A DNA stretch of 64,000 nt, from NCBI GenBank assembly GCA_014925825.1, contig JACGCK010000079.1, positions 124,001-188,000 on the forward strand, written 5' to 3'. Of the stretch, positions 53,206 to 64,000 are shown one piece after another. Every line of letters begins with the position of its first letter. The first letter of the stretch is position 1. A program made the translations under genes and the position numbers. This stretch comes from Pholiota molesta (lineage: Eukaryota > Basidiomycota > Agaricomycetes > Agaricales > Strophariaceae). The notes below the pieces were generated by a model. It did no database searches, was not told the origin of the DNA, and saw only the letters and a program-made list of their open reading frames with translations.

Positions 53206-55978
53206 TTACCTCAGGTACTTGTAAGAAAATGGCGGTTCGCCAACGAATGAAGACACGATAGCGCCGTCTGGCGCAACTGAGATATCCAGTTTATGCGTGA
53301 AGGGGTAAGCTGGAATACCATCAACCATGCCCACTGCCGCGCGGAAGTCGTCGATATCTTGTATTGATGGAAAAGGTAGCGGCGGGGGACCTGGCACGAC
53401 GATAGCGCCTTCGCAATTGTCGCAAATCGCGCATTTGTTCATATCTGGCTGGTGCGAATGTTCCAGAAATGGGAGCCCACACCGCTAGAGAAATGCCGAT
53501 CGAGATATTCGTTAACGAACCATCGAAATTTGGGAATTTCAGGGGCACATACTTGTATATATTGGATGCTCGCTTCAGCAATTGTCTTCCGTCCTAAAAT
53601 GGGTTCCATGTCATCTCTGTACTGAACGGTGCGCTCGCGTAAAAAATTGGCCAAGTCCCAGTCTGTCGAAGCCTTTCCGAGTACGTTGTACATGAGAATA
53701 AAGGATTTGTCATCGATGCGCATCATTGGTCCATCTTCAAGTTCCACATAAAGCACGTTTCCAAACTTTGCAAACCCAAGTTGACGGGTCACTTCTCTGC
53801 GCCTAAAAAAGAGAATTAGTCAACTCTCAATAATGCAGTATATGAAGGCAGCACACCTTGAATAGATGGCACTGACTATTGCCTTGGCCAGTCCCACAAA
53901 GCTCTCGCCATCTACGAAGTATTCTCCGGCCCTGGATTGATCTTGAAACAATGACGCATATAGCTCATCTCTAATTTGATTGTAAGCCCTGTAAATGCTC
54001 AACAGCCTTTTATCGAAATCGAGGAACTCGGTGTACTCCTCTTCTGAGTTACTTGCACCCAGAAGTAATATACGGAACAAGTCACCAGGGCCATCAGCAC
54101 AATGAAGAAGACATAGTAAAACAGGAATGTGCGTCCGGAGAGATGAAGGATATTGTGCAATACGATCCAGCAAGAACATGTCAAAGTTGTTCTGTAATCG
54201 GAGAACAATATCAGGACGAACCGATCCCACCTATCTACAAATCAGCTCTGTGTTAATTAAGATTGTTAAGACTGACCAGATTCTTTGAACTATTAAAGAA
54301 ACTCCCCCCATTCGCAATATATAGACCATTTTTCAAGTCCCAAATTCCTTTCAATACCGCCCTCAGATCGAACTGTGCAAGGTCATTCGCTAAATCCTCA
54401 CTCGCAGGTGATCGATTCGCATGATAGCTAAAAACGGTTACCACAGCATTGTCAGTCCCAAACTCCATGGGATGTGGAAGATGTGGAAGCCCAATGCTGA
54501 TGGTCCTTAAGCAGCGTCGACTGATTCGAAGGTGCCCCTCGTTTCTGCCGATATAGTACTGACGCGATCGCGATCGGTCCATCAGGAAATCTTCAAGTGA
54601 GGCATGATAGACTGTCGGCAATTTAGCTGGAGGATAGTTGTGGTCGGGTCGTGGAACACACAACAGGGAATGCATATCGATTAATGTGCTTCGGAACTCG
54701 ATGCCTAGTAGCTCCTCAGCATCATCCAAAAGATTATGTGAAAATAATAATTTTCCGTTGTCCAGAAAGAGAAATGCCAAAATATCCAGAACCTTTTCGA
54801 CATCAGCGACGGAACCCAGGATGGAGCGATATAGCTCGTCGAGTAGGGCGAATGGTGTTTCATTTTCACTAGCCGACAGCCGCAGGACAACGTTCATCCG
54901 ATCTACAGGGTTGTGCCGAGGAGAATCGATAAATCTCGTAACTGTTGCAGCGAAGATAAACTGTCCAGACGCTTTGGAAACGAGGGAATCGACATTGCTT
55001 GCAGTTGGCCATGGTGAAGGGAAACGGCGCCCTTGTCGGCGATGCTCGTCATAGATGTTGCGAAATGTGGAATCGAAATAGACCTTGATATCTTCATCTG
55101 GCTTGTAGTTGTTATCAAGTACCAGCACTTTCGTAAGGGTGTTCAAAAGGTTCTCGTTGAACGCCTCGCGAATCTCGTATTCTGGACGGCAAGCTATGAG
55201 GAAAATGAGGGGAAAATCTTGCAATTCGGACGCGAGGGATGCTAGCAGATGCAAGAGCTCCGACTGAGATCGTGCATTCGGACCGCACTCGTCGACTCCA
55301 TCCACGACGGCGAACATGGGCATGGGTAAGGATTCAGGTGGGACAGCAAGCTTTAGAGGTTCGATCACGAGCACGCGCATCTGCGTTGAAAGGGACCGAG
55401 AGAATATTGTCGGATCCTGCTCAATTGCGGCGATGAGGTGCTCCTCCACCTGAGGCAGAAACCGGGAGAGTTGGTATGCAATCGTGGCAACGAATCGTGA
55501 GGTGTCGTTCCGACCAATCGCAGTTCGCCAGAAAAAGAATGAGGCGGCGATAAGGCCGAGTCGTGCGCACTCCTCTGCGATGCTTTGGGCGATGGCGGTT
55601 TTGCCAGACCCAGCCGGGCCATACATCCAAAGAATGAGTTTGCGCATCGCGGGGGGTGCTCTGATCCATTCCATGATTTCAGCACGAATGGCTATGCGGG
55701 TCTGTGGGTGGCATCTAGGAGGATCGCCGCGCTCAGCGGCGTCGTGAAAGGCGCCTGTAGCAATGTTGTCCAACAGTCGCTTTAGCCCTATATTGATACG
55801 TGGAACATTGGTTGAGTAAGTGATCGAATCATTTGACGATTTGCTTACCAGGACGCTCAGCCGTGGTTTGGTTAATGGTCGCGTTATAATTACCCCCCAC
55901 ATTTGTGAAATTTCCACTACCGATAGTGAACTCGCGTGCACCTTGAAAGAACTGTTGGCTACGATTTGACGAGGCCAT
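53206..55978 (-). CDS. NLR F: NACHT-type STAND NTPase with short Cys/His tail
   Basis: Exons 55978-55849, 55787-54277, 54230-53857, 53802-53553, 53484-53206; all joins in frame, 847 aa. Exon 1 is the longest of the set and encodes REFTIGSGNFTNVGGNYNAT. A linker AERGDPPRCHPQTR precedes Walker A GPAGSGKT; VDGVDE is intact. Exon 3 reads VGSVRPDIVLRLQNNFDMFL and exon 4 has LANFLRERTVQYRDD. The last exon starts CGLPFLEHSHQPDMNKCAIC like B, but the tail is only 92 aa and lacks the basic end, finishing FVGEPPFSYKYLR. Related to B and C. It appears functional. Confidence 0.85.
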
Positions 55979-58900
55979 GTTCCGTCTTGCAGGGTGAAGG
56001 AAGAAACAGGGGAATTGTTTACTACACCACGAACAAGGCTGTTCAACCTTTATAGTCGCGTTCTTTTGCGCGTGCCCAAATCATCCGTTATTGTAGACAC
56101 AAAAGTAGTGAATGTGTTGCAGATCTTTTTCGTGTCACAGGTGTTCGTATCAAGCGCGCGATGAAAGGACACATAGTTCATGGCCGGCCTCAAGGCATTG
56201 AATAGCCGTTCCTAAAGTAAATCACGCACAAGAGGTGTTTCGATCCATTTCGCGCTGGATCTAGCCTTCGCAGGGTTGCAACAATGATTGATATAATCCA
56301 ATATGTTTTGAAACAGCCCGATATCCATGCATGCCGGGCAGGTGCAATGCCTTACCAGCGTCTAATTTAAATTCTCAATATATCTTCAGCACACAGTGCA
56401 AAGTGTCGTTTACTCGTCCCCGCCACGACTTCTCATCCTTTAAATGAAGACACGCCGCTACAATGCCGACAAAGCTGTAAACAAGGTGTGCAGGTGTGCA
56501 ATCAAACAAGTCTTAGTGGGGGACAATGTGTTGATGTAACACGCTGCATCGATAACTGTGCGGTGCCATAGTCGTGTTTACCACATGGTGTTGAGATTTC
56601 CGGTTCAAAGAGCTATTTGGGGTCCATGGACTGGCCCTCGTCCACGTTCAACGTTCATCGTTGGTGTTGTTTTTGGCACGCACGCAGCAAAGGGCCGCAA
56701 TCTCACCACGTAAATGTGCTTTCATTCAGAAAGAGCGGTCGAGAGCCAAAAGAATCTGGTGCGACATGAGGAGCGTGAGCAACAGTGAGACGCAGAACTA
56801 TACACTGTGCCAGGAAGCGAAATCATCCATCCTGCTTTATGTGGTCATGCAGCTTTCAATGAGAAGCACAAGCGCCCATATAATGGAAGATGGATGTGAT
56901 GTATTCATATTGATCCCATCCATGCGTGGTAGTTTGGTGGGAAGCGGAATAAGGAAGCGTAGTGAATTGACGTGAACGAAGCATTGTAAGGGAGGAAGAC
57001 ATCGCGATGCTGCCAGCGAGCATCACTGATCATGAGGGCAGAACGTCCGAAAAAAGAAACGGCGACTAAGATTCATGTGATTGTTTAGCAGGAACAACCA
57101 AATTCAACCGGCTCTTCAGCCGAGCGGCCTACATCGAAGGTTGCTGACAAGATGCCCGCAAAAATCGACCAAGTGAAGACGTTCGATGACACCATTGCCT
57201 CTTCATGTGAGGAGATATGAAATGTATCTTCTGCATATCGGTGACATGGGATATCAGCAACTATGAGCGAGGAAAAGAAGAACGTACGTCGATACCAGTG
57301 TATATTCACAACAGGCAGCATCGCCATCCCGCAAGATATCGCTCTTCCCACATCCTACGACAATCAGCACGTACGATAACTGCACACATCCGATGTGCGT
57401 GTCTTGATTTGCCAGCGGTACATGTCCCATACGTGGGACACAAGCAAAGTCCAGGCAGAAGACAGCGACAGGGGCGCGCCAGGCCAACGTGGTCATGCAT
57501 GGTGGTAAGTACTCAAAAAAAAGGCAGAGCGGGGCGAGGCGCTGCTCGTGCAGAGCACTATGGGCCATGATCGTCGGCCACAGGTGAGAGATAACAGAGA
57601 AATCCAAATTGTGGGCATCAGCGCCCACAGACCAGTCCGTACCGTCCTCGGAGATCGTGTTCAACGGGAGGGCTCGAGCTATATCATGCTTGCGGACGAG
57701 GGACTGGTTCTGGGGGAAGCGAGGCAGGTTACAAAAGCCGATGGAAGATGAGCTGTGGTGCTGGGAGGATACCTTGCCTGTTGGAGGATACTCTTGGAGC
57801 GCCGCCATCGGAAAAGCTCTTGAAGACGAATGTCGAGGGGCTGAGTGGCTGAAAGCACAAAAAGACGAAGTACAACAAAGTAGCGAAGAGTACCGAAGAC
57901 GGCGCTGTATCCGAAGGAGAGGAGCACGGTGCGCAGGTGCTGCGGGATATAGATATGTGTATGCGCAGCAAAGCGAGCCGAGACTGGTATGTATGTAGGA
58001 GGTCGGTCGATGCTCGGAAGATTGTCCGCCCCAAACGTGACGGAAGACAGTGGTGCACACTCGAAAGTTTTACTTGTCCCTGGGTCTGGATACCTAGCCA
58101 TGTCCAAGAATTTTCATGTCGGAGCTTCTGAACCATAATACATGTCCCAAATCATCCCCGTCGTGCTGTGTCATGCGTGCGTACAGGCTACAAAGCGTCC
58201 TGTTGTAATTCCTAGCGTTAGGGTAGGTTTTTGAGGGGAAGAACATGGATACTGACAGGTATTTCGAACGATGGACAGTCAGAAAAAAGCAATACGAATG
58301 AGACGACAGTTGTGGGAGGATGAGGAAAACGAGTGACGAAGAGAAAATCTGGAGGCGGGGACGAAGATTGGCTTATTTAACCCTAACCTCAGCGGCAGCC
58401 GAAGCACGACCCGACCCAGCGTAGCACCTTGGCCTCAACTCGTATCCATCTCATTCTGCCCACGGAACTGGCAGGCCTCTCTGCCTTGACTTCCCCATGG
58501 ATCCGTTGTGAATGCCACAATTCGCTCCGCATCTAAGCAGGCAGCCTTTCTCCCTTCCTGATCATGTTCCTCATTCGCCAGAGCTATCTCTGCTTCGACG
58601 CCGCCCGCCATTAACAAGCACGGCTTATAAGCTCGATTAAAGGCGGCACCACCCCAAGCGCGCGTCCCAGAGTCACGAACTGCCATCTTGAACCGAACGT
58701 CACGGTGTAGTATCATGCTGTGAGCAGGTTCTCTGGCTCCGCTGTGGAAGGCTGTGGATGTTCTAAATATGATACACAGCTCATTCGCGACAACGAACCG
58801 ACCATTTGGAAAGGTGGATGATCACTTGATGATGGACACACGCTACACGGCAAGACGTCATGATGAGAAAGAAGAACGCAACTTCCATCAGTGCATCTCT

Positions 58901-59086
58901 GTGGGCGCTTTTTCACTCGAGCATCAGCCGTCTTGAATGATGGAGACAGAGCGCCGCAGGTAAGAGGTTCTTCACTTCTACTGTCTTCCCACCTTTGTAA
59001 TCCCGCGCCGATTCTAGATATAACTAGTGGATCGCATCAGGTCGAACTACACCCATCCCCACAGTCCACATCCCAGGGTTGAAAGA
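55979..59086. other. no gene recognised
   Basis: Includes a 268-codon minus ORF (57254-58060) overlapped by several others in different frames. Cys/Ser/His-rich, without motif. No splice-consistent gene could be assembled. Confidence 0.45.
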
Positions 59087-61190
59087 ATGACACAGCTAGA
59101 GACTTATACGCTGAAAGGTTGAACACTACATCCCATTTCCACCTTGTCGATGACTCTAACACCAGTTCCCAGGATCTATTAAAGTCGTCGAACGGTTTTT
59201 CGTTCTCCCACTCAACTACAATGAGCCTGAAGGAGCGACTATACAAGTGTTTGTGCGTCACTTAATACCTACGGATAAGGCGAAAACAGTGGAGGAACAA
59301 TCCAAGTTGCCTTACCGTGCGTCTCTTTCGAGTAATTGTCCTGCACAAATTAGCTTACCGAATACGAATGGAAGTCCTGTATCTACAAGGTGGGACACCA
59401 TAGTACATATCTTCAGTTGTTGCCATCTCCTAAGACGACACAGGAGGACCTGGAGTCGAGGTGGATCTAACTAGCATTCTCGGAATTGCCGGCGTCGTGA
59501 GCTATATCTAATTTCTGAAATTGATGGGTCTCTGACCTTGCGCTTCAGCTCCATGACGCAGGATATCAAGTGAGAGGTTCACTTGAATGATAATCCGCTT
59601 TTTGATCTGGATTCATCGCAGACTCTATGGATGGATCCGCGCGGAACTGGGTTGAGTACGCCTTTCACAGCAGATCTAGTCAAAGGAAAGTCAGACCAAG
59701 AGCTCTTCGACTACGTGCTCAATTTTCGCGCGGACACAATTGGTGTGTGCTTTTTCTCACTCCTTCGCAATCATATTCCTTGTTCAACTCGCTCTTATAG
59801 TACGCGACTGTGAAAAGATCAGAGAAATCCTTCTCGGAAATCAGGAAGACCCGGAGAAGCAGAAGTGGACGATACTCGGACAAAGCTTCGGAGGATTTTG
59901 CGCGTTAACGTATCTTTCCTTCTATCCTCAAGGCTTGAAAGAGGTGTTTATAACCGCAGGACTTGCTCCGCTCGTGGACCATCCCGATGAGGTTCTTCGT
60001 TCGGTGCAAGGTCTGTCTTCTTCCTCCATGACTTCACAAGGTAACCAAGATTGAAGATATTATTAGTGAAAGTCTACGAGAGAAACGCCGTCTATTACGA
60101 GAAATACCCAGCGGATATCAAGAGAGTGAATATAGTCTATTTTTCTCTCTATATTTTATACTCACAACTCCAAGGTTCGCAATATTCTGCGTTATTTGGA
60201 CGCTAACAAAGTCATCATGCCTACTGGAGGTTACCTGAGTGTGAATAGATTCCTTCAGATAGGCGCGGAACTTGGTATGCATGGTGAGAGCGCACTTTCC
60301 CGTTTACCACATCATCTACTAAGTCCCACCCCCAGGTGGAATCGATCGAATCCACCGTAGGTGCTTCTATTCACAAGGAGTAATTTACTGATTGACATCC
60401 AATTCGCAGAACTTGTCTTTCGCGCGACGAATGATTTACAACTGTTCGGGAAACTTTCGTATGGGCTCATGCAAAACTTGCAAGCTGTCCAGAGGTATGA
60501 CACCAACCCATTCTTTGCTATCATATACGAGGCCATATACTGTCAGGGGTACGTTTCGAACCTTTCCGAAATGCTTCTCCAATCTAATTGGTCCTTAGAA
60601 AAGCATCGAATTGGTCTGCGCAGAGAATTTTGAAGGACTACAAGGAACATGACTGGTCTCAGATGAAAGAAGAAGACGAGACGAAACCAGTATACTTCCT
60701 AGGAGAACTGGTATGTTTTCTTAATACCGATATCAAGGCGTGCTATATTGATACCGCTGCAGGTTCTTCCTGATATGTTCGAGGATTACGCGAATCTCAG
60801 ACCTCTGAAGGGAGTAGCTGAGTTACTCGCTAAATACGACAGTTGGCCAGATCTTTACGACTTGGAACAGCTTGCGCGGAACAAGGTCAAAGTCAGCGCA
60901 GCCACGTAAGCTCAACATCTATATTTCTCTACTATTCTCTAATAAATATCAAACACCATACTTAGGTATGTCGACGACATGTAAGTGGAATGTTTCCGAA
61001 TTCAAATTCATATGCCTGAGTATTTGAACAATGCAGGTACATAGAATATGGTAGAGCTCAGGACACTGCGGCTGCGGTCGCGAACCTGAAGCAGTTTATC
61101 ACCAACCAATACTTCCACAGCGGGTTAAGGGTAGATCCCGGTACCATTATCAAGAATTTGCTGGCTTTATCGAAGCGAGAATATGACTAG
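59087..61190 (+). CDS. prolyl iminopeptidase-like alpha/beta hydrolase (S33 family)
   Basis: Cleaves N-terminal proline from peptides, by family; probably cytosolic. Start ATG 59087, exon 1 to 59117, exon 2 59173-59316, then about nine short exons to the stop at 61188-61190. The oxyanion motif LQGGPG is created only when the intron GTGGGA..ACACAG (about 59392-59441) is removed, which supports the model. Next come WMDPRGTGLSTP, the nucleophile elbow GQSFGG (Ser in WTILGQSFGGFCALTYL), a cap region (KVYERNAVYYEKYP, ELVFRATNDLQLF) and the C-terminal block FEDYANLRPLKGVAELLAKY .. QFITNQYFHSGLR, all in the order known for fungal prolyl aminopeptidases. Length and order look complete, with no stop in the spliced frame. 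One of the few clear host metabolic genes here. Confidence 0.85.
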
Positions 61191-61353
61191 AAAAACAATG
61201 TATATTCGTGGTCTGTTTATGTAAAATTGGAGTCTAACAGCAATACAAAGTTTGTCAACTGCTTGATTATGAACAAACCTGGTCGTAGACGATCGTGCGA
61301 TGAACATCCAAGGTACTCCATTATCGCTCCCCGTGGATCCAGCCAAGGGTTTT

Positions 61354-62265
61354 TCATGAGTCTGATGGAAAAAGAACGTGCCACGCATTATCAATGTCAT
61401 TTTCTTTCTTCAACCCGGTCTCGGCGTGCTCGATAGCAAGCTGCATACGAAAAGGCTTGAGTCAATATTCAGATTCTGCAAATAGTCACCCCACCTCCAG
61501 CAGCTTCGCCGCATTCTCATTCTTCACCACCCCCGCGGCCTGCTGCTTCCTCAGCTTAACCGCCACCTCTTCCGGGGACTGGATGTACGAGTTCAGCAGC
61601 GCCACGATCCGCGAGCCGCCCGTGAGCAGCTGGATGCACGCGCCCGTCACCCGGACCTCCGCCGCGGGGCTATCCGCGCGCGCGTCCAGGCCCTGCGCGA
61701 TGTGCGCGTTCTGGTCCGCGCTCGACGTCAGGCTGTGCCGGAACGACAGCCCGGAGAGCAGCGAGTGGATCAGGAACGTGTTCGCGGGCCCAAAAGTACG
61801 CGTGTCCGCGTCCAGCCCGCGCGGGTGGCGCGCCGCGAGCTCGCGGTTGAACAGCTCCAGGAGCGTGAGGTTGCCGATCTGCGGCGCGTCCGGGGCGTCG
61901 CGCACGGCGGCGAGCGCGGCGGCGAGGGTGTGCGCGCGCCAGGGGTCCGCCTCCGCGGCGGACGTGTAGTAGGTCATGAGGTCGACGACTGCGGGGTAGG
62001 CGGGGTGCTCGTTGAGGAGCTTCAGCAGCGCCGCTGCGGGATCGGGCTGGGCGAAGGCGTTGCAGAAGTGCGCCTCGGCGTCGGGGAAGGATTGGTCGGG
62101 CATGCGCATGCGGCGGGTGAAGAGAGCCCCGGAAGGGAGGTGCATGCGCGCAGCGGCCGCTGGGAAGCACGCTATCGTGCTTTGTGATTGCCTGGTGGAT
62201 GATGGCATGAATATTGGACCGCTCCCTTCTTTTTGAGGGTTTAGAGGCTTACGCATGGAGGCCAT
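61354..62265 (-). CDS. conserved-looking hypothetical protein, GC-rich, two exons
   Basis: I do not recognise it. Exon 1 is 62265-61495, then a 54-nt intron (GTGGGG..GCAG), then a last exon 61440-61354 encoding LAIEHAETGLKKENDI.. and a stop, about 285 aa. The frame is helical: leucine/alanine-rich segments (LLKLLNEHPAYPAVVDLMTYY, HTLAAALAAVRDAP) suggest an alpha-solenoid-like fold. The first ~40 residues look non-coding in character, so the real start may be an internal Met (for example at HLPSGALF or MPDQSF). The 3' end faces the end of the hydrolase gene (164 bp apart, convergent). Third-position GC is far higher than in its neighbours. Confidence 0.6.
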
Positions 62266-62381
62266 AGTCAGCGTCAGCTGGGTTTACGCTTGACATTCGT
62301 GTTCTGGTGTGGAAGCTTGTTTCACAAATGAGACGCTCAAACATAGTCGTCCCAAGGAGGACAGCAAGTGACACAGTTATT

Positions 62382-62840
62382 CATCGCCATCGATTCAAAA
62401 ATTTCGTTGCTCAGGCGTAACGCCTTCGCAATAGAGCTTCTTACCTACCATTTCTTTCGCTGTTTGAGTTGAGGACCCTCTCTTGATCCACGACGAAAAA
62501 ATCTTTGGGTTACCCATGATGATGTGCCAACCGCGGAAGGAAATGCTGAACGACTCCATCCGATCACAAGACCGCCAAATTCGTCATTGGAAAACAGTCG
62601 GTGACGCCTAGAAGCTTGATTAGATATAACACGGCGGTGCAGAAAAGCTTCGGGTATCTTCAAAAGCGCCAACACGGCAGTATTGCATACACTCGATCGT
62701 AGGAGCAAACATTATCTATAGCGCCTCCGCAGCAGAGATATACAAAACTAATCACAGAGGGTCCTTCTATCAGCAGTGCAGAACGGATTGACCACCAGCG
62801 CGACGCACCATTATTCCCTCGAATGAACGATGGCAAGTGA
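62382..62840. repeat. tandem unit 1: partial copy of the LSM6 3' region
   Basis: About 460 bp, repeated with an offset of 481 bp by 62863-63310. Shared marks: CATCGCCATCGATTCAAAAAT, ACCGCGGAAGGAAATGCTGAA, ACACTCGATCGTAG. Confidence 0.85.
62716..62831 (-). pseudogene. LSM6 3' fragment (end of exon 2, intron, exon 3)
   Basis: Encodes the end FIRGNN, a GTGCGTCG donor, an acceptor TTAG and the last exon LYISAAEAL with stop, as in the intact gene 481 bp to the right. The 5' part of the gene is missing, so this is a truncated duplicate. Confidence 0.75.
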
Positions 62841-62862
62841 TAGGATACATTTCACAATTCAG

Positions 62863-63310
62863 CATCGCCATCGATTCAAAAATTCCGTTGTTCCGGCATA
62901 ACGCCTTCGCGATATAGCTTCTTACCTACCATTGCTTTCGCTGTTGAGTTGAGGGCTATCTCTTCATCCACGACGTGAATTTTTTTTGGGTTACCCATGA
63001 TGACGTTCCAACCGCGGAAGGAAATGCTGAACGACTCCATCCGATCACAAGACCGTCAAATTCATGGCATATGCGTTGGAAAGCAGTCGGTGACGACTCA
63101 GGAACCCGATATACGCCGCGGTGTAGAAAACTTTGGGTATCTTCAACAGTGGCAATATCATACACTCGATCGTAGCAGCAGCCATTATCTATAGTGCCTC
63201 CGCAGCAGAGATATACAGGACTAGTCAAACAAACCCTATCAGCATTCGCAGAAGGGATTGACGACGAGCGCGACGCACCGTTATTCCCTCTAATGAACGA
63301 ATCCCCGTAT
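62863..63310. repeat. tandem unit 2 (contains the real LSM6 3' end)
   Basis: Partner of 62382-62840, with small indels. Confidence 0.85.
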
Positions 63311-63606
63311 CTGTTCGTGATCACGCCATTCACATGCTCCTCCGTCTGCTCCAGCGCGATGTTCATAAACCCGTCCAGACACGACAGAACGCCTGCATCC
63401 ATCCATCCATCCATACGTGATTCTGCACATGACGAGCGAAGGGGGGAAAAGTATGTACCTTTGTAGTCGACCCCCGAGGTCAGGCGCACGATGACCCGCT
63501 TGCCCACGACGCCCTTCAGGAAGTCCGTGGGCGATCCCGTGTGCGTCTGCACTGGGGGAGGTGGGGGCGGCGATTGGTCGGACGGCGGGCGAGGGCTTTC
63601 GTCCAT
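63189..63606 (-). CDS. LSM6: U6 snRNA-associated Sm-like protein LSm6
   Basis: Component of the LSm ring that binds U6 snRNA in splicing (LSm2-8) and deadenylated mRNA in decapping (LSm1-7). Exons 63606-63459, 63392-63279, 63220-63189; 97 aa. The N-terminus has a proline-rich leader (about residues 1-25, longer than the yeast and animal forms). Then Sm1: TDFLKGVVGKRVIVRLTSGV followed by DYKG, VLSCLDGFMNIALEQTEE. Then Sm2: a YGDSFIRGNN motif joined by splicing to VLYISA. Both introns carry GT..AG and restore the frame precisely at conserved positions (YK/G and NN/V). The tail ends AAEAL. It is a normal host gene; its 3' end has been duplicated downstream. Confidence 0.92.
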
Positions 63607-64000
63607 GGTCGGGAGGATATGGTTCAAGTGCGAAGCGCCGTGCAAGCACTCGCTCGAGTTTCGCGAACGCGTGTTTGTGTGTGTTAGGCTAGGGCGTTTT
63701 CTCAAACCTTGGCAAAATGTCAAGCTCCGACCGGCAAATGCCTTCTTGAACTAACCCTGTTGGTTGATTTGATTCCGCTCGTTGGTTTCTTTCCCTTCAG
63801 CTTCAGCACATACTTGGCAGATACTTACAGCGTTCTTCGATGGCCACTGACAGAAACAAAGATTCTCTATTCGAAATGCGACCCCGATAGGAGATCTCCC
63901 ACCGTGCCAACGTAGTAGCGTGTCATCAATCTTTCATTAATTTGCCTGAATCAATAGATCCGTGCTGACAGTTGGCGCGCAAAAGCAACTACACCGATGC
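63607..64000. other. upstream of LSM6; no gene seen
   Basis: Probably the promoter region. An ORF at 63709-63915 shows no known motif. Confidence 0.45.

Noticed and set aside
57254..58060. 268-codon minus-strand ORF
   Set aside because: Overlapped by equally long frames on both strands; Cys/Ser/His-rich, with no domain or start context to support it.

Overview
The window reads as nuclear DNA of an agaricomycete (mushroom-forming basidiomycete). Introns are short (about 50-70 nt, GT..AG) and genes have many exons. The families present (short NACHT-type STAND NTPases, a DUF6589-like protein, a fungal kinase-like protein, a Ty3/gypsy element) are typical of that class. Only a minority of the window is ordinary host gene space. 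The clearest housekeeping genes lie at the right end: a prolyl-iminopeptidase-like hydrolase (59.1-61.2 kb) and an LSM6-like Sm protein (63.2-63.6 kb).

Layout. 0.6-3.9 kb: a multi-exon Ser/Pro-rich repeat protein (-). 4.65-10.16 kb: a complete DNA element with TIRs of about 220 bp and a 9-bp target duplication (CTCAAGTGG). It carries two convergent genes, a RecQ-like SF2 helicase and a DUF6589-like protein. 10.6-15.8 kb: NLR A with its upstream region; this block recurs inverted at 46.6-51.9 kb (NLR E). 15.8-17.2 kb: a decayed cysteine-rich secreted-protein gene. 19.3-20.3 kb: a kinase-like protein lacking DFG. 20.8-28.9 kb: a full-length Ty3/gypsy retrotransposon with LTRs identical by eye, an intact 1864-aa Gag-Pol on the minus strand and an extra 222-aa antisense ORF. 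29.1-31.2 kb: a two-unit, hairpin-rich element bounded by a 10-bp direct repeat. 33.6-56 kb: the rest of the NLR cluster, B(+), an orphan first exon(+), C(-, truncated), D(-, pseudogene), E(-) and F(-). Large spacers (31-33.6, 36.6-38.9, 44.4-46.5, 49.9-53.2, 56-59 kb) hold no recognisable gene and are rich in decayed dispersed repeats.

The six NACHT genes share one plan. Exon 1 is small, always ends in phase 1, and encodes a short Gly/Asn-rich motif (R-N-x-x-I-x-G-G-x-F-x-N-V). Exon 2 is large and carries the NACHT NTPase. Two helical exons follow. In A, B, E and F a last exon opens with a Cys/His motif (C-G-x4-E-H-x-H-Q ... C-x2-C) and continues as a fast-changing Ser/Pro/basic tail. No WD40, ANK or TPR repeats follow. 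The cluster has grown by inverted duplication and lost copies by truncation and frameshift, with several mobile elements inserted in the same region. The two most novel items are the TIR-bounded helicase/DUF6589 element and the paired N- and C-terminal motifs of the NLR cluster. Exon joins were made by eye from splice consensus, reading frame and comparison between paralogs.
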